Source: Rhodobacterales bacterium HKCCE4037
GTDB taxonomy: Bacteria > Pseudomonadota > Alphaproteobacteria > Rhodobacterales > Rhodobacteraceae
Assembly: GCA_015689645.1 (NCBI GenBank)
Contig: WVSM01000004.1
Location: 124,001 to 188,000, forward strand
Reading direction: 5' to 3'
DNA: 64,000 bases
The notes under the pieces were generated by a model. The model did not search any database. It worked only from the letters and a program-made list of their open reading frames with translations, and had not been told where the DNA came from. Of this stretch, positions 1-8,636 are shown piece after piece (the stretch's first letter is position 1; every line of letters starts with the position of its first letter). Made by a program: the position numbers and the translations under genes.

Positions 1-1155
1 GCCTTCGCTGACCCGCACCTGCAGCGTGAACGAATCCGCCGCGTTGCCGCCCTCGGCCCGTTCCAGCCGCAGCGTATGGGGGCCGGTGGTCTCCGGCCGG
101 AACCGGAACGAGCCATTGCGCGAGCCTTCCGACCAGCTCTCGCCCCCCGACCGGCCCGAGTAATAGGAAATCGCCCGCTCCGCCGCGACCACCGGGTTGC
201 CGTCCGGCCCCAGCACCTCGACCGCAAAGACCCCCCAGGCGTTCTGAAGGTTGCTCTCCAGCCTGACGCGCGACAGCTGGCTCGGATTGGTGACCTCGAA
301 CGAATAGCTTTCGGGAAGTTCCGACAGCATCATCTGGGGCGTTTCCAGTACCGTTCGGCCCGGCATGAGCAGGAACACGAGCCCCAGCACCAGCGCTGCG
401 ATCGCGGTCAGGCTGAGGACCCGCCTCAGAAGCCCTTCCTCCGCCATCGGCGTGTAGGGCTGCAGCGGATGCCGCTCGGCGGGCCCCAAAGCGCCCAGGC
501 TGAAGCCCATGTCCCTCGCCACCGCGTCCCGGTCCAGAAGCCTGGTCAGCTCCACCTCGCGCTCGGTCGCCGATCTCGACAGCCCCAGCATCGCGTCCGG
601 ACCCAGCAGGCTGACGGTCTGCGTCTTCTCGCCCAGCTTCGGCACCCAGTTGAATTCACCTTCCATGAACTCGATCTCGGCCACCGAGGTCTCGTAATAC
701 TTGTAGGTCTCACCCTCGTAGGACCGGCGCGGCGGCGTCTCCGACTGCTCCACACTCGCCGGGCTCAGCCAGTGGCCCATGTTGAAGTCCCGCACCTTGC
801 GGGTGAAGGTCACATGGCCGTTTTCCACGTTCAGCCACAGGTAGCCGTGGGTCGGCGAAAAGATCTGGTGCTCCACCCAGCGCCAGGTCTTCGCGCCGTA
901 TTTCTCGACCATGCCCAGCGTACCGATCACGGTGAACTCCACGCCTTCGTAAGTCAGCGTCATGCCGATCGTGATCGGGCTTTTCGGGTGGTCCCGCTTC
1001 CCGATGCTGTCCAGCACCTTGTAATTGTCCTGCGTGTCCAGAACCGCGCCGCAATAGCCGCAGACATGGGTCTGAACCCGCCCGCCGCCCAGCACCGACA
1101 GCCCGGCCCCGCAGGAGGTGCAGTTGATCGAACTCAGGCCATGAGTCGCCGTCAT
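1..1155 (-). CDS. DUF4178 domain membrane protein, 3' end cut by window
   Basis: Read on the minus strand from ATG at 1155, this frame stays open to the window edge, so the C-terminus is missing (385 codons visible). The N-terminus has a CxxC...CxxC zinc-ribbon pattern (Cys12, 15, 32, 35), followed by a DUF4178-like beta-rich domain with the W-x-W-V-E-H and F-x-P-T-H-G-Y-L-W-L signatures. One hydrophobic helix lies at about residues 240-262, followed by a domain rich in beta strands that is probably outside the membrane. The start codon overlaps the stop of the upstream gene (ATGA, 1152-1155), so translation is coupled. Function is unknown; the family assignment comes from sequence pattern only. 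Confidence 0.75.
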   Translation of the reverse strand, partial: MTATHGLSSINCTSCGAGLSVLGGGRVQTHVCGYCGAVLDTQDNYKVLDSIGKRDHPKSPITIGMTLTYEGVEFTVIGTLGMVEKYGAKTWRWVEHQIFSPTHGYLWLNVENGHVTFTRKVRDFNMGHWLSPASVEQSETPPRRSYEGETYKYYETSVAEIEFMEGEFNWVPKLGEKTQTVSLLGPDAMLGLSRSATEREVELTRLLDRDAVARDMGFSLGALGPAERHPLQPYTPMAEEGLLRRVLSLTAIAALVLGLVFLLMPGRTVLETPQMMLSELPESYSFEVTNPSQLSRVRLESNLQNAWGVFAVEVLGPDGNPVVAAERAISYYSGRSGGESWSEGSRNGSFRFRPETTGPHTLRLERAEGGNAADSFTLQVRVSEG

Positions 1156-1787
1156 GCCACCCGGCTCCCGTCAAGCCGCTCGACCTTCAGCGTGAAGGGA
1201 TCCAGCCATTCGCCATCGCTCCACGCATGGCCACCCTCCCAGAATTCGCCCGACAGGATCTGCCCCGCCGGGCCGGAGGCATTCACGAAGTAATGCGCGT
1301 CATCGACCTGGATCAGCTCCGGGAATTGCCCGCGCACGGCGATGCACTTGGCAGTATCCCCCTCGGTCACCGTGTAGTCGCGCCCGCCATGGTGGACCTT
1401 CTCGCCCACCGCTGGCGGATCGCTCCGGCTTGGAGCGGACCGCCCTCCCAACGGGTATTGCACGGCCACGTCGCCCTCGTCGATGGACAGCCACGCCCCC
1501 TCGCCGGCGCTGTTCTCGATCCAGAACTCGTCCCACGTCCCGCGCCCGTAATCATACCGCGCGTGCCCCACAACGAGGCATTTCTTTCCGTGGATGGTGA
1601 CGCTGTCGTTCACGTCCAGCAACATCGGGTAGTCGTGCATCTCCCCGTTGTTGCCCACCGGATTGACCGCCGCGCCCTCGCGAAACAGCGTCGTGCCGCA
1701 AGACGGGCAATCGAACATCCGCGTCGATTTGCGAAGGTTGTCAAAGCCGTAACCGCAATTCGGACAGGTGACGTGAGGATCGGACAT
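1152..1787 (-). CDS. DUF4178 domain protein with N-terminal zinc ribbon
   Basis: 211 residues. Cys8/Cys11 and Cys27/Cys30 form two CxxC knuckles typical of a zinc ribbon. They are followed by a DUF4178-type domain (V-V-G-x-x-x-Y-D-Y-G-R-G-x-W-D-E-F) and a C-terminal part ending in H-A-W-S-D-G-E-W-L-D-P. There is no membrane segment or signal peptide. It overlaps the downstream, longer DUF4178 gene by four bases, so the two are co-expressed and probably form one complex. The catalytic or binding role is unknown. Confidence 0.8.
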   Translation of the reverse strand: MSDPHVTCPNCGYGFDNLRKSTRMFDCPSCGTTLFREGAAVNPVGNNGEMHDYPMLLDVNDSVTIHGKKCLVVGHARYDYGRGTWDEFWIENSAGEGAWLSIDEGDVAVQYPLGGRSAPSRSDPPAVGEKVHHGGRDYTVTEGDTAKCIAVRGQFPELIQVDDAHYFVNASGPAGQILSGEFWEGGHAWSDGEWLDPFTLKVERLDGSRVA

Positions 1788-1834
1788 GAAATGCGAAATT
1801 CCGAAGGATAAGCTGTAATCCGCTCACCCTAGCC

Positions 1835-1951
1835 GCAGGGACCCGCCCCCGTAAAGGGGCGGGTGGCCTGCGTTTTCCCAGTAACGCCCGACCTTGAACC
1901 TGCGACACGAATACCCTGTCACGCCTTCGGCGCTCTCGGGACATTCGTGTC
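1835..1951. other. Two inverted repeats between the DUF4178 operon and the transaminase
   Basis: The first hairpin has arms CCCGCCCC (1842-1849) and GGGGCGGG (1856-1863), extended by GCAGG/CCTGC outside. It has no T-tract, so a terminator role for the transaminase is only possible. The second is an inverted repeat with nine-base arms, GACACGAAT (1904-1912) and ATTCGTGTC (1943-1951), separated by 30 bases. It lies at the 3' side of the transaminase and upstream of the DUF4178 operon, where it could be an operator or an RNA stem. Confidence 0.45.
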
Positions 1952-1982
1952 ACGAGACAATTCAGATCAAAGGGCGGGCGTT

Positions 1983-3353
1983 TTACCCCAAGACCTCGTC
2001 GACCGAGGCGCGGGTGGCGGCGATGATTGTATCGGCCTCCTCCCGCGTCAGGCACAGCGGCGGGGCGAAGCCGATCACGTCGGCCTCCGGCATGGCGCGG
2101 GCAATCACGCCGCGCCGGGCCATGGCGGCGGCGATCTGCGGCACGATCTTCTGCGCCGGGTCGAAGCCCTTGCGCGTGCCCGGCTCCGACACCAGTTCCA
2201 CCGCCGTCAGCATGCCGACCCCGCGCACCTCGCCGAGGTTCGGGTGATCCGCCATCGCCTCGCCCATCGCCTGTGTCAGGTACGGCCCCACGCTGCCCGC
2301 ATTCGCCACGAGGTCCAATTCGTCCAGCACCTTCAGGTTCGCGACGCCGGCCGCCGCCCCGATGGGATGCGCCGAGTAGGTCCAGCCATGGCCCAGCGGC
2401 CCGTTCTCGTCGGTGCCGCGCGCCAGAACCTCGAACACCCGGTCATGCACGATCGAGCCGGACAGCGGCGCATAGGCGCTGGTCAGGCCCTTGGCGATGG
2501 TCATGATATCGGGGTCCAGCCCGTAATGGGCCGATCCGAACATCGAGCCGAGCCGCCCGAAGCCGGTAATCACCTCGTCGACGATCAGCAGGATGTCGTT
2601 CTTCTTCAGAACCGCCTGCATCGCCTCCCAATAGCCCTCCGGCGGCGGCACGATGCCGCCCGTGCCGATCACCGGCTCGGCGATGAAGGCCGCGATGGTG
2701 TCCGCGCCCTCCGCCTCGATCAGCGCCTCGAGGTCGGCCACGCATTGCGCGACGAACTCCGCCTCGCTCTGCTGCTCGCTCTCGCGGCGGAAGTAATAGG
2801 GCGCCGTGGTATGACGCACGGTGTCCAACGGCAGGTCGAACTTCTTGTGGAACAGGTGCAGGCCGGTCAGCGAGCCGCTCATCAGGCCCGAGCCGTGATA
2901 GCCCCGCCAGCGCGAGATGATCTTCTTCTTCTCCGGACGTCCGAGGATGTTGTTGTAATACCAGACCAGCTTGATGTTGGTCTCGTTCGCGTCCGAGCCG
3001 CCCTGCCCGAAATAGGTCCGGTTCATGCCCTCCGGCGCGCGTTCCGCGATCATGTGCGACAGCGTGACAGAGGCCTCGGTGCCATGGCCCACGTAGGAAT
3101 GGTAATAGGCCAGCTCGCGCGCCTGCGCCGCGATGGCCTCCGCCACTTCCTGACGACCGTAGCCGATGTTCACGCAGTAAAGCCCGGCGAACGCGTCGAG
3201 CAGGCGGTTGCCGTCGCGGTCGACGATATGGCAGCCCTCGGCGGTCTTGATGACCCGGCCCGGCGCTTCGCCCCGCGAATGCTGGCCCAGGTGGGTCGAC
3301 GGGTGGAAGAAGTGGTCGCGGTCCCACTTGTCGAGTTGGTCATTGGTCAGCAT
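1983..3353 (-). CDS. doeD: Class III (omega) aminotransferase, probable diaminobutyrate transaminase DoeD
   Basis: 456-residue PLP enzyme of the class III transaminase family. Visible marks: the G-Q-G-G-S-D-A-N-E-T substrate/phosphate region, W-R-G-Y-H-G, the PLP-binding D-E-V-I-T-G-F-G-R and the catalytic lysine in T-I-A-K-G-L-T. I chose ATG 3353 rather than a start 39 bases upstream because GGAAGGA sits at good spacing before it. It is divergent from doeA-doeB, which fits the transaminase that converts 2,4-diaminobutyrate to aspartate semialdehyde in ectoine degradation. Substrate is inferred from context; a taurine- or beta-alanine-type omega transaminase would look similar. Confidence 0.7.
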   Translation of the reverse strand: MLTNDQLDKWDRDHFFHPSTHLGQHSRGEAPGRVIKTAEGCHIVDRDGNRLLDAFAGLYCVNIGYGRQEVAEAIAAQARELAYYHSYVGHGTEASVTLSHMIAERAPEGMNRTYFGQGGSDANETNIKLVWYYNNILGRPEKKKIISRWRGYHGSGLMSGSLTGLHLFHKKFDLPLDTVRHTTAPYYFRRESEQQSEAEFVAQCVADLEALIEAEGADTIAAFIAEPVIGTGGIVPPPEGYWEAMQAVLKKNDILLIVDEVITGFGRLGSMFGSAHYGLDPDIMTIAKGLTSAYAPLSGSIVHDRVFEVLARGTDENGPLGHGWTYSAHPIGAAAGVANLKVLDELDLVANAGSVGPYLTQAMGEAMADHPNLGEVRGVGMLTAVELVSEPGTRKGFDPAQKIVPQIAAAMARRGVIARAMPEADVIGFAPPLCLTREEADTIIAATRASVDEVLG

Positions 3354-3794
3354 GGCGCGGTCCTTCCGGTAACAGGGCGGTTTCGCGGGCACGCTACCAG
3401 TCTAAAGTTCCGGCGCAAGGTGCGCGGGGGAAAATGCCTGCGCGGCGGCACGCGACCGTGCCCTCGCCGATGCCCCGCGCGGCAGGCGCCCCCCGCCTGC
3501 GGCTGAGGATCCGGCGCGGCCGAACCTTCCCGACAAGGGGCCTTGAACCCACCGGCAAGCCAGAAGCCGGCGAAGTCCGCGTCAGCGACGCCGCCCGGAT
3601 GGTTCACGGCGTGCCCTTTCATCTTGCCAGAAAAACCTCCGGGGGAGTCGCCCATCGGGCGACGGGGGCAGAGCCCCCATTGCGTCCGAGCAACCACCCT
3701 CCCGACGTCCCATTCCACCCTCCCCCTGCCGCAAACGGGCTGGACCTCCCCCCTGATCCCGGCAAACCTGCCCCCGACAGCCAGGAGGACTCCC
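3354..3794. other. 441-bp divergent intergenic region
   Basis: This stretch separates the divergent transaminase and doeA genes and must carry both promoters. I see no convincing coding sequence in it. It holds one copy of the 60-bp dispersed double-hairpin repeat (3617-3678), and the doeA ribosome-binding site AGGAGGAC lies at 3783-3790. No DoeX-type regulator gene is adjacent. Confidence 0.6.
3617..3678 (+). repeat. Dispersed double-hairpin repeat, copy 1
   Basis: Begins TTTCATCTTGCCAGAAAAAC and continues into two consecutive hairpins, GTCGCCC-ATC-GGGCGAC and GGGGGC-AGA-GCCCCC. Closely similar copies lie at 9399-9458, 17378-17438 and 50701-50761, with a decayed one at 47989-48033, all on the same strand. 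Unlike the others, this copy is between divergent genes, so it cannot be acting as a terminator for a flanking gene. Confidence 0.85.
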
Positions 3795-4973
3795 ATGGTC
3801 GCCCAGATCGACACTTTCCCGACCGAGGAATACCTCGCCCGCATTTCCCGCACCCGCGCCGAGATGGAGGATCGCGGCCTCGACTGGCTGATCGTGACCG
3901 ACCCGTCCAACATGGCGTGGCTGACGGGCTACGACGGCTGGTCCTTCTACGTGCACCAGGCGGTGCTTCTGGGCATGGAGGGCCCGCCGCTCTGGTGGGG
4001 CCGCGCGATGGATGCGCTCGGCGCGCTCCGGACCGTGTGGATGGAGGATGACGCCGTCCACGGCTACGACGACACCTACGTCCAGAACCCCGCCAAGCAC
4101 CCACACGAGACGCTGGCCGACCTGATCCGCGACCAGGGCGGCGCCGGCAGCCGCATCGGCGTGGAACTGGACAATTACTATTACTCCGCCGCCGCGCACC
4201 AGACGCTCCTGCAACATCTGCCGAACACGCAATTCATCGACGCGACCGGCCTCGTGAACTGGCAGCGCGCGGTGAAATCTCCCGGCGAGATCGAGTACAT
4301 GCGCCGCGCCGCCCGGATCGTTGAGGCGATGCACAACCGCATTCTCGAAGTGGCCGAACCGGGCCTGCCGAAAAACCGCCTCGTGGCCGAGATCTTCAAG
4401 CAGGGCATCGACGGCGTGGACGGCCACTGGGGCGACTACCCCGCCATCGTGCCGCTGACGCCTTCGGGCATGGATGCCACCGCGCCGCACCTGACATGGG
4501 ACGAGAAACCGATGAAGGAGGGGGAAGCCACCTTCTTCGAGATCGCCGGCTGCTACCGCCGCTACCATTGCCCGCAATCGCGCACGCTGTTCCTCGGCTC
4601 CATCCCGCCCCATTTCCGCGAGGCCGAGAAGGCGGTGGTCGAGGCGACCCACGCCGCGCTCGAACAGGCCAATCCCGGCAACACCTGCGAGGATGTCGCC
4701 AACGCCTTCAACGGCAGGCTCAACAAGCTCGGCTTCGAAAAGGACAGCCGCTGCGGCTATGCCATCGGCCTTTCCTACCCGCCCGACTGGGGCGAGCGCA
4801 CCATGTCCTTCCGCCGCGGCGACACCACCGTCCTGAAACCCGGCATGACCTTCCACTTCATGCCCGCCCTCTGGCTCGACGACGGCGGGATCGAGATCAC
4901 CGAGCCGATCCTGATCACCGAGGCCGGGCACGAATGCCTCTCGACCCTGCCGCGCGAGGTGTCGCTGAAATGA
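3795..4973 (+). CDS. doeA: Ectoine hydrolase (M24 peptidase family)
   Basis: 392 residues with a creatinase/prolidase (pita-bread, M24) fold: an N-terminal domain (D-W-L-I-V-T-D-P-S-N-M-A-W-L-T-G-Y) and a C-terminal catalytic domain. DoeA opens the ectoine ring to N-acetyl-diaminobutyrate. The metal-ligand residues usual in M24 peptidases are partly replaced (for example H-C-P-Q-S-R where a metal-binding aspartate is expected), as is typical of ectoine hydrolases. ATG 3795 follows AGGAGGAC. The stop overlaps the doeB start (ATGA), giving a coupled doeA-doeB pair. The pair is the main reason for choosing DoeA over a generic Xaa-Pro peptidase. Confidence 0.88.
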   Translation: MVAQIDTFPTEEYLARISRTRAEMEDRGLDWLIVTDPSNMAWLTGYDGWSFYVHQAVLLGMEGPPLWWGRAMDALGALRTVWMEDDAVHGYDDTYVQNPAKHPHETLADLIRDQGGAGSRIGVELDNYYYSAAAHQTLLQHLPNTQFIDATGLVNWQRAVKSPGEIEYMRRAARIVEAMHNRILEVAEPGLPKNRLVAEIFKQGIDGVDGHWGDYPAIVPLTPSGMDATAPHLTWDEKPMKEGEATFFEIAGCYRRYHCPQSRTLFLGSIPPHFREAEKAVVEATHAALEQANPGNTCEDVANAFNGRLNKLGFEKDSRCGYAIGLSYPPDWGERTMSFRRGDTTVLKPGMTFHFMPALWLDDGGIEITEPILITEAGHECLSTLPREVSLK

Positions 4974-5965
4974 CCGCGCTCACGATCCCGCTCGACGAAC
5001 CCGGCCTGCACCACGGCCACATCCGCATCCCACATTCCGCCGACGACAGCGCCTGGGGGCATGTCATGGTGCCCGTCTGCGTGGTGAACAACGGCGACGG
5101 CCCCACCGCGCTGGTGACCGGCGCGAACCACGGCGACGAATACGAAGGCCCAATCGCGATCCGTCAATTCCTGTGGGGCCTCGACGCGTCCGAGATCAAC
5201 GGCCGCCTCATCGCCATCCCCTCGCTCAATCACCCCGCCTTCCTCGCCGCGACGCGCACCTCGCCCATCGACGGCGTGAACTTCAACCGCGCCTTCCCCG
5301 GCGATCCGCGCGGCACGCTGTCCCTGAAACTCGCCGCCTTCGTGAACGACCACCTGATCCCTGAGGCCGATGTCGTCCTCGACTTCCATTCCGGCGGCAA
5401 GACCCTCGACTTCCTGCCCATGGCCGTCAGCCACATCCTCGACGACCCCGAGCAGGACGCCCGCTGCGCCACCGCCGCCCGCGCCTTCTCCGCGCCCTGG
5501 ACCGCCCGCCTGCGCGAGATCGACGATACCGGCATGCTCGACGGCGCCGCCGAGCGCGCCGGCAAGACCTTCGTGACGACCGAGCTTGGCGGCGGCGGCA
5601 CAGCCACCGTCAGAAGCGCCGGCATCGCGCACGCCGGCCTCACCCGCCTGCTCGCCTATCACGGCATCTACCGCGCCGATTACACGCCCGCGCCCTCCCG
5701 CGCGCTCGACCTGTCGGACCCCGCGGGTTTCCACTTCGCCACGCATCGCGGCCTCTTCCACCCGCAGGCCGACCTCGGCGATACCGTCGAGGAAGGCCAG
5801 ACGCTGGCCCATATCTACCACCCCGAGGATCTTGAGGCCGCGCCGAAACAGATCCGCGCCGCCCGCCCCGGCCTGCTCGCCGCCCGCCACGTCCCCGGCC
5901 TGATCCAGCCCGGCGACTGCGCCTTCGTCATCGGCACCGACGACGGCCCGCTCGACCTGCTCTGA
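4970..5965 (+). CDS. doeB: N-alpha-acetyl-L-2,4-diaminobutyrate deacetylase
   Basis: 331 residues, succinylglutamate desuccinylase/aspartoacylase family (zinc carboxypeptidase-like). The first zinc motif is G-A-N-H-G-D-E-Y-E-G (His and Glu ligands), the arginine motif is N-F-N-R-A-F-P-G and the second zinc histidine is in D-F-H-S-G-G. The catalytic glutamate is in the T-T-E-L-G-G-G-G segment. It removes the acetyl group from the DoeA product, giving 2,4-diaminobutyrate for the transaminase. The start ATG overlaps the doeA stop by four bases. The aldehyde dehydrogenase (doeC) and the ectoine transporter are not in the window. Confidence 0.88.
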   Translation: MTALTIPLDEPGLHHGHIRIPHSADDSAWGHVMVPVCVVNNGDGPTALVTGANHGDEYEGPIAIRQFLWGLDASEINGRLIAIPSLNHPAFLAATRTSPIDGVNFNRAFPGDPRGTLSLKLAAFVNDHLIPEADVVLDFHSGGKTLDFLPMAVSHILDDPEQDARCATAARAFSAPWTARLREIDDTGMLDGAAERAGKTFVTTELGGGGTATVRSAGIAHAGLTRLLAYHGIYRADYTPAPSRALDLSDPAGFHFATHRGLFHPQADLGDTVEEGQTLAHIYHPEDLEAAPKQIRAARPGLLAARHVPGLIQPGDCAFVIGTDDGPLDLL

Positions 5966-6134
5966 ACCGGTAAATCCTTAACCTTTTTTTCTAAAATTCA
6001 CTGTTTCCACCGCCCCCCGTTGCCCGCCCGCGCGCGCCGCGCTACCCGCCCCGCGACGCCGACGAAACCGGCCCGGCGGGAGAACCCCGGTCATTCCTTT
6101 TCCGAAAAACCGGAGGCGGCAAAGACCGAACCCC

Positions 6135-6440
6135 ATGGAACCCGATTTCGAAACCCTGCTCGAACAGGTGCTGCATGCCGTCATGGACAGCGGCGCCGAA
6201 CCCCTCACCGTGATCTGGCACCTGCGCCAATCCGCGCCCGACGCCCGTGTGACGGCCCTGATCCGCGCGCTTCTCTCGGCCGACCAGGTCATTGCCAGCA
6301 CGTTCAACGGCAACGCCCCGGGCCGCGCCGATGCCCGCCTCGCCCGCACCATGGCCCTGACGCTGGCCGAGGCCGCCGACGATGCCGAACAGGAGAGTGC
6401 GCCCAAGGCCCCCCTCCGCCTCAGCGATCTGTCGATCTGA
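6135..6440 (+). CDS. Small protein of unknown function, paralogue A
   Basis: 101 residues, acidic and predicted helical, with no signal peptide or membrane segment. It is clearly related to the next gene: both contain L-R-Q-S-A, V-x-A-L-I-R-A-L-L, A-D-Q-[VI]-I and S/T-F, and both end in an acidic tail with L-x-D-L. The related parts start together, at the first methionine of this protein. The two genes lie 111 bp apart on the same strand, ahead of a RecD-like helicase. I do not recognise the family. Confidence 0.65.
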   Translation: MEPDFETLLEQVLHAVMDSGAEPLTVIWHLRQSAPDARVTALIRALLSADQVIASTFNGNAPGRADARLARTMALTLAEAADDAEQESAPKAPLRLSDLSI

Positions 6441-6551
6441 CGCCCTTGGTCCAGCGCCGCCTTGACCTGACGAAAAGCCAACTTGATCGGACCCGCCCGC
6501 GCATCGCTGACTAATTGACTAATTCGATGTGCCCGGCCCCGATTGGAGATC

Positions 6552-6956
6552 ATGAAGAAACTTACTGTTGTCGGCAGCAGCGCCACGCCCACAGGGTCCG
6601 GCCCGACCGGTTTGATCGGGCTGCCCGATCCGCTACCCCGCAGCCCGGACATGGCCGACGGCTCCGAACTCCTGATCGAACATGTTCTGGCCGCCGTCAT
6701 GCAACCCGGGACAACAGCCACCGTTCTGGCCGGACGCCTGCGCCAGAGCGCGGGACATGTCCGGGTTGTCGCGTTGATCCGGGCCTTGCTTGTCGCCGAC
6801 CAGATCATCCGCGACACCTTCGAGCCCTCGCAGGACGGCCGGCCCTATGCCGAGCTTGCGCGCGGCCTTGCATTGCATCTCACGGCCCTGCTGGACGATG
6901 CGGAGATGACCAAGCTCCAGGGCGACACAGTCACGCTCGACGATCTCGCCTCTTAG
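6552..6956 (+). CDS. Small protein of unknown function, paralogue B
   Basis: 134 residues from ATG 6552, with GGAG a few bases upstream. Similarity to paralogue A begins only at the internal Met of S-P-D-M-A-D (ATG 6651), so the first ~33 residues are either an extra N-terminal extension or not translated. The upstream gap carries a tandem GACTAATT GACTAATT (6509-6524), possibly part of its promoter. The gene ends 39 bp before the helicase gene, so co-transcription is plausible. No known domain is recognisable. Confidence 0.6.
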   Translation: MKKLTVVGSSATPTGSGPTGLIGLPDPLPRSPDMADGSELLIEHVLAAVMQPGTTATVLAGRLRQSAGHVRVVALIRALLVADQIIRDTFEPSQDGRPYAELARGLALHLTALLDDAEMTKLQGDTVTLDDLAS

Positions 6957-6995
6957 TCCCTCGCAACTCGGTTTCGCTCGGGCTAGGGTCGCGCC

Positions 6996-8537
6996 ATGAA
7001 TGCGACGCCCCAAGCCCTTGCTCCCACCTTCTCCGACGATCAGGCCGCCGCCCATGACCGCGTGGCCGAGGTGCTGCGCGACATGGGCGTCGATATCGAC
7101 GACGAAACCCTCAGCCCCGCCGCCGAGGGCAAGGGCGCGGTTCTAGCCATCACCGGCAAGGCGGGGTCCGGCAAGACGCTGCTGCTGGCCGAGATCGTCA
7201 AGGCGCTGCAACGCTCCGGCGTCGACATCATCTCCGGCGATTGGGAGGGCAAGCGCAGGAAAGACCGCCGCACCGTCGCCGTCCTCGCGCCGACCAACAA
7301 GGCGGCTTCCGTCCTGCGCGGGCGCGGCGTGCCTGCCACCACGATTCACCGCATCCTCTACACGCCCGTCTACGACCCCGAATTCGAAAAGGTCGCCGAA
7401 TGGATGGCGGGCCAGGGCGAGCGCCCGGTGATCGAGGCGCTGACCGACGCCGCGCTCGACCGCGCAAAGGAAGTCTATGACGCCACCAAGTCCGTGCCCG
7501 CCGCGCTCGCCTCCGCCGGCCTGCGCGGGTCGGATTTCATCACCGGCTGGAAGCGCCGCGAAGACGCGCTCGACATCGGGCTGGTCGATGAATCCTCCAT
7601 GCTCGACGACAAGCAATTCTCCGACCTGAAGGAGATCTTCCCGATCCTGATCCTCTTCGGCGACCCGGCCCAGCTCGCCCCCGTCGGCCAGTCGGGCGAA
7701 ATGGTCTTCGACAAGTTCAAGGGTCCGAACCTCCTGCATCTGGCCCGCATCCACCGGCAGGATGCCGACAACCCGATCCTCGACCTCGCCCATGCCCTCG
7801 GCGACCCGGACCTGCAATTTCCAGATTTCGAGCGCATGATCACCGAGGCCGCCGCCCGCGACGACCGCGTGCAGGTGGCGGGCGCGGTGAATTCGGACAT
7901 GATGGCCCGCTCGCCGGTGCTGGTCTGGCGCAATGCTACGCGCATCCGCCTGATCACCGCCTTTCGCGGCGCCCACGGCGCGTCCGACGACGAGCTTCTG
8001 CCGGGCGAGCCGCTGATCTGCGACGGCATCGAACTGCCTTTGAAGCATCGCAAGAAACGCATCGACCTGGAGGCGCGCGGCCTCATCAAGGGCGCGCCGG
8101 TCATCTACCTCGGGCCGGGCAACCGCCCCGGCTTCTCGCGGCTCCACGTGATCGGCGCGGAAACGCCGCGCTTCTCCGCCGCCTCCATCGTGAAGATCGA
8201 GAAACCGGACGAGGACGAACCCTTCATCCCCTACGCCGCCCGCATGGGCGCGGCCTTCCTGCATGGGGCCGCGGTGACGATCCACAAGGCTCAGGGCTCG
8301 CAATGGCCCGAGGTGCAGGTCTTTGCGCCGGATCTCTACGCCGCCTCCCGCGCGGGCCGGATGGAGGCCGGTCAGGCGCTCTGGAAACGGCTGGCCTATG
8401 TCGCCATCACCCGCGCGGAGGAGCGCCTGATCTGGGTCACGCGCTACCGGCTCTCGCGCCCGACCAAAGCCCTCGGCATCGACGATCTGGAGGTGAAAGC
8501 CGCCCCCCTCGCACTGGAGGCCGAAGACACCCCGTAG
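6996..8537 (+). CDS. RecD-like superfamily 1 DNA helicase / AAA ATPase
   Basis: 513 residues. Walker A is G-K-A-G-S-G-K-T (54-61), motif Ia is L-A-P-T-N-K-A-A, the Walker B/DExx equivalent is V-D-E-S-S-M-L-D and motif III is F-G-D-P-A-Q-L-A-P-V-G. The C-terminal UvrD-like part has T-I-H-K-A-Q-G-S-Q-W (motif V) and Y-V-A-I-T-R-A-E-E-R (motif VI). This is the RecD/Dda 5'-3' helicase layout without the RecD2 N-terminal domains, so a stand-alone accessory helicase is likely. Its stop codon is supplied by the first bases of a dispersed GTAGGGTGGG palindrome. Confidence 0.88.
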   Translation: MNATPQALAPTFSDDQAAAHDRVAEVLRDMGVDIDDETLSPAAEGKGAVLAITGKAGSGKTLLLAEIVKALQRSGVDIISGDWEGKRRKDRRTVAVLAPTNKAASVLRGRGVPATTIHRILYTPVYDPEFEKVAEWMAGQGERPVIEALTDAALDRAKEVYDATKSVPAALASAGLRGSDFITGWKRREDALDIGLVDESSMLDDKQFSDLKEIFPILILFGDPAQLAPVGQSGEMVFDKFKGPNLLHLARIHRQDADNPILDLAHALGDPDLQFPDFERMITEAAARDDRVQVAGAVNSDMMARSPVLVWRNATRIRLITAFRGAHGASDDELLPGEPLICDGIELPLKHRKKRIDLEARGLIKGAPVIYLGPGNRPGFSRLHVIGAETPRFSAASIVKIEKPDEDEPFIPYAARMGAAFLHGAAVTIHKAQGSQWPEVQVFAPDLYAASRAGRMEAGQALWKRLAYVAITRAEERLIWVTRYRLSRPTKALGIDDLEVKAAPLALEAEDTP

Positions 8538-8557
8538 GGTGGGGTTCCACCCCACCA
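8531..8557. repeat. Dispersed GTAGGGTGGG palindrome, copy 1
   Basis: CCCGTAGGGTGGGG-TTCCA-CCCCACC forms a near-perfect hairpin directly at the helicase stop codon. A second copy with the same CCCCGTAGGGTGGG arm and a TGCAA centre is at 49753-49777, after creD. Both lie just after the 3' ends of plus-strand genes and could cap transcripts, though neither has a T-tract. Confidence 0.75.
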
Positions 8558-8594
8558 ATGCGCCGCGTGGCGGCGAAATCCGACGACACCGTGT

Positions 8595-8627
8595 AACTAC
8601 GGAATAACTACAGGTTCACTACAGGAT
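8595..8627 (+). promoter_or_regulatory. Three tandem 11-bp iterons before the SDR gene
   Basis: The units are AACTACGGAAT, AACTACAGGTT and CACTACAGGAT, in direct tandem with no spacer. The last ends nine bases before the ATG, so its AGGA may also serve as the ribosome-binding site. The same three-unit array occurs in front of lpd (18941-18973, opposite strand), sharing an exact 18-bp TAACTACAGGTTCACTAC. An 11-bp period puts each unit on the same helix face, as expected for a cooperative repressor or activator. Confidence 0.6.
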
Positions 8628-8636
8628 CTTGCCCCC

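Noticed and set aside
3617-3678. Dispersed repeats as insertion sequences
   Set aside because: They are about 60 bp, lack terminal repeats and any transposase frame, and show no target duplications I can see.
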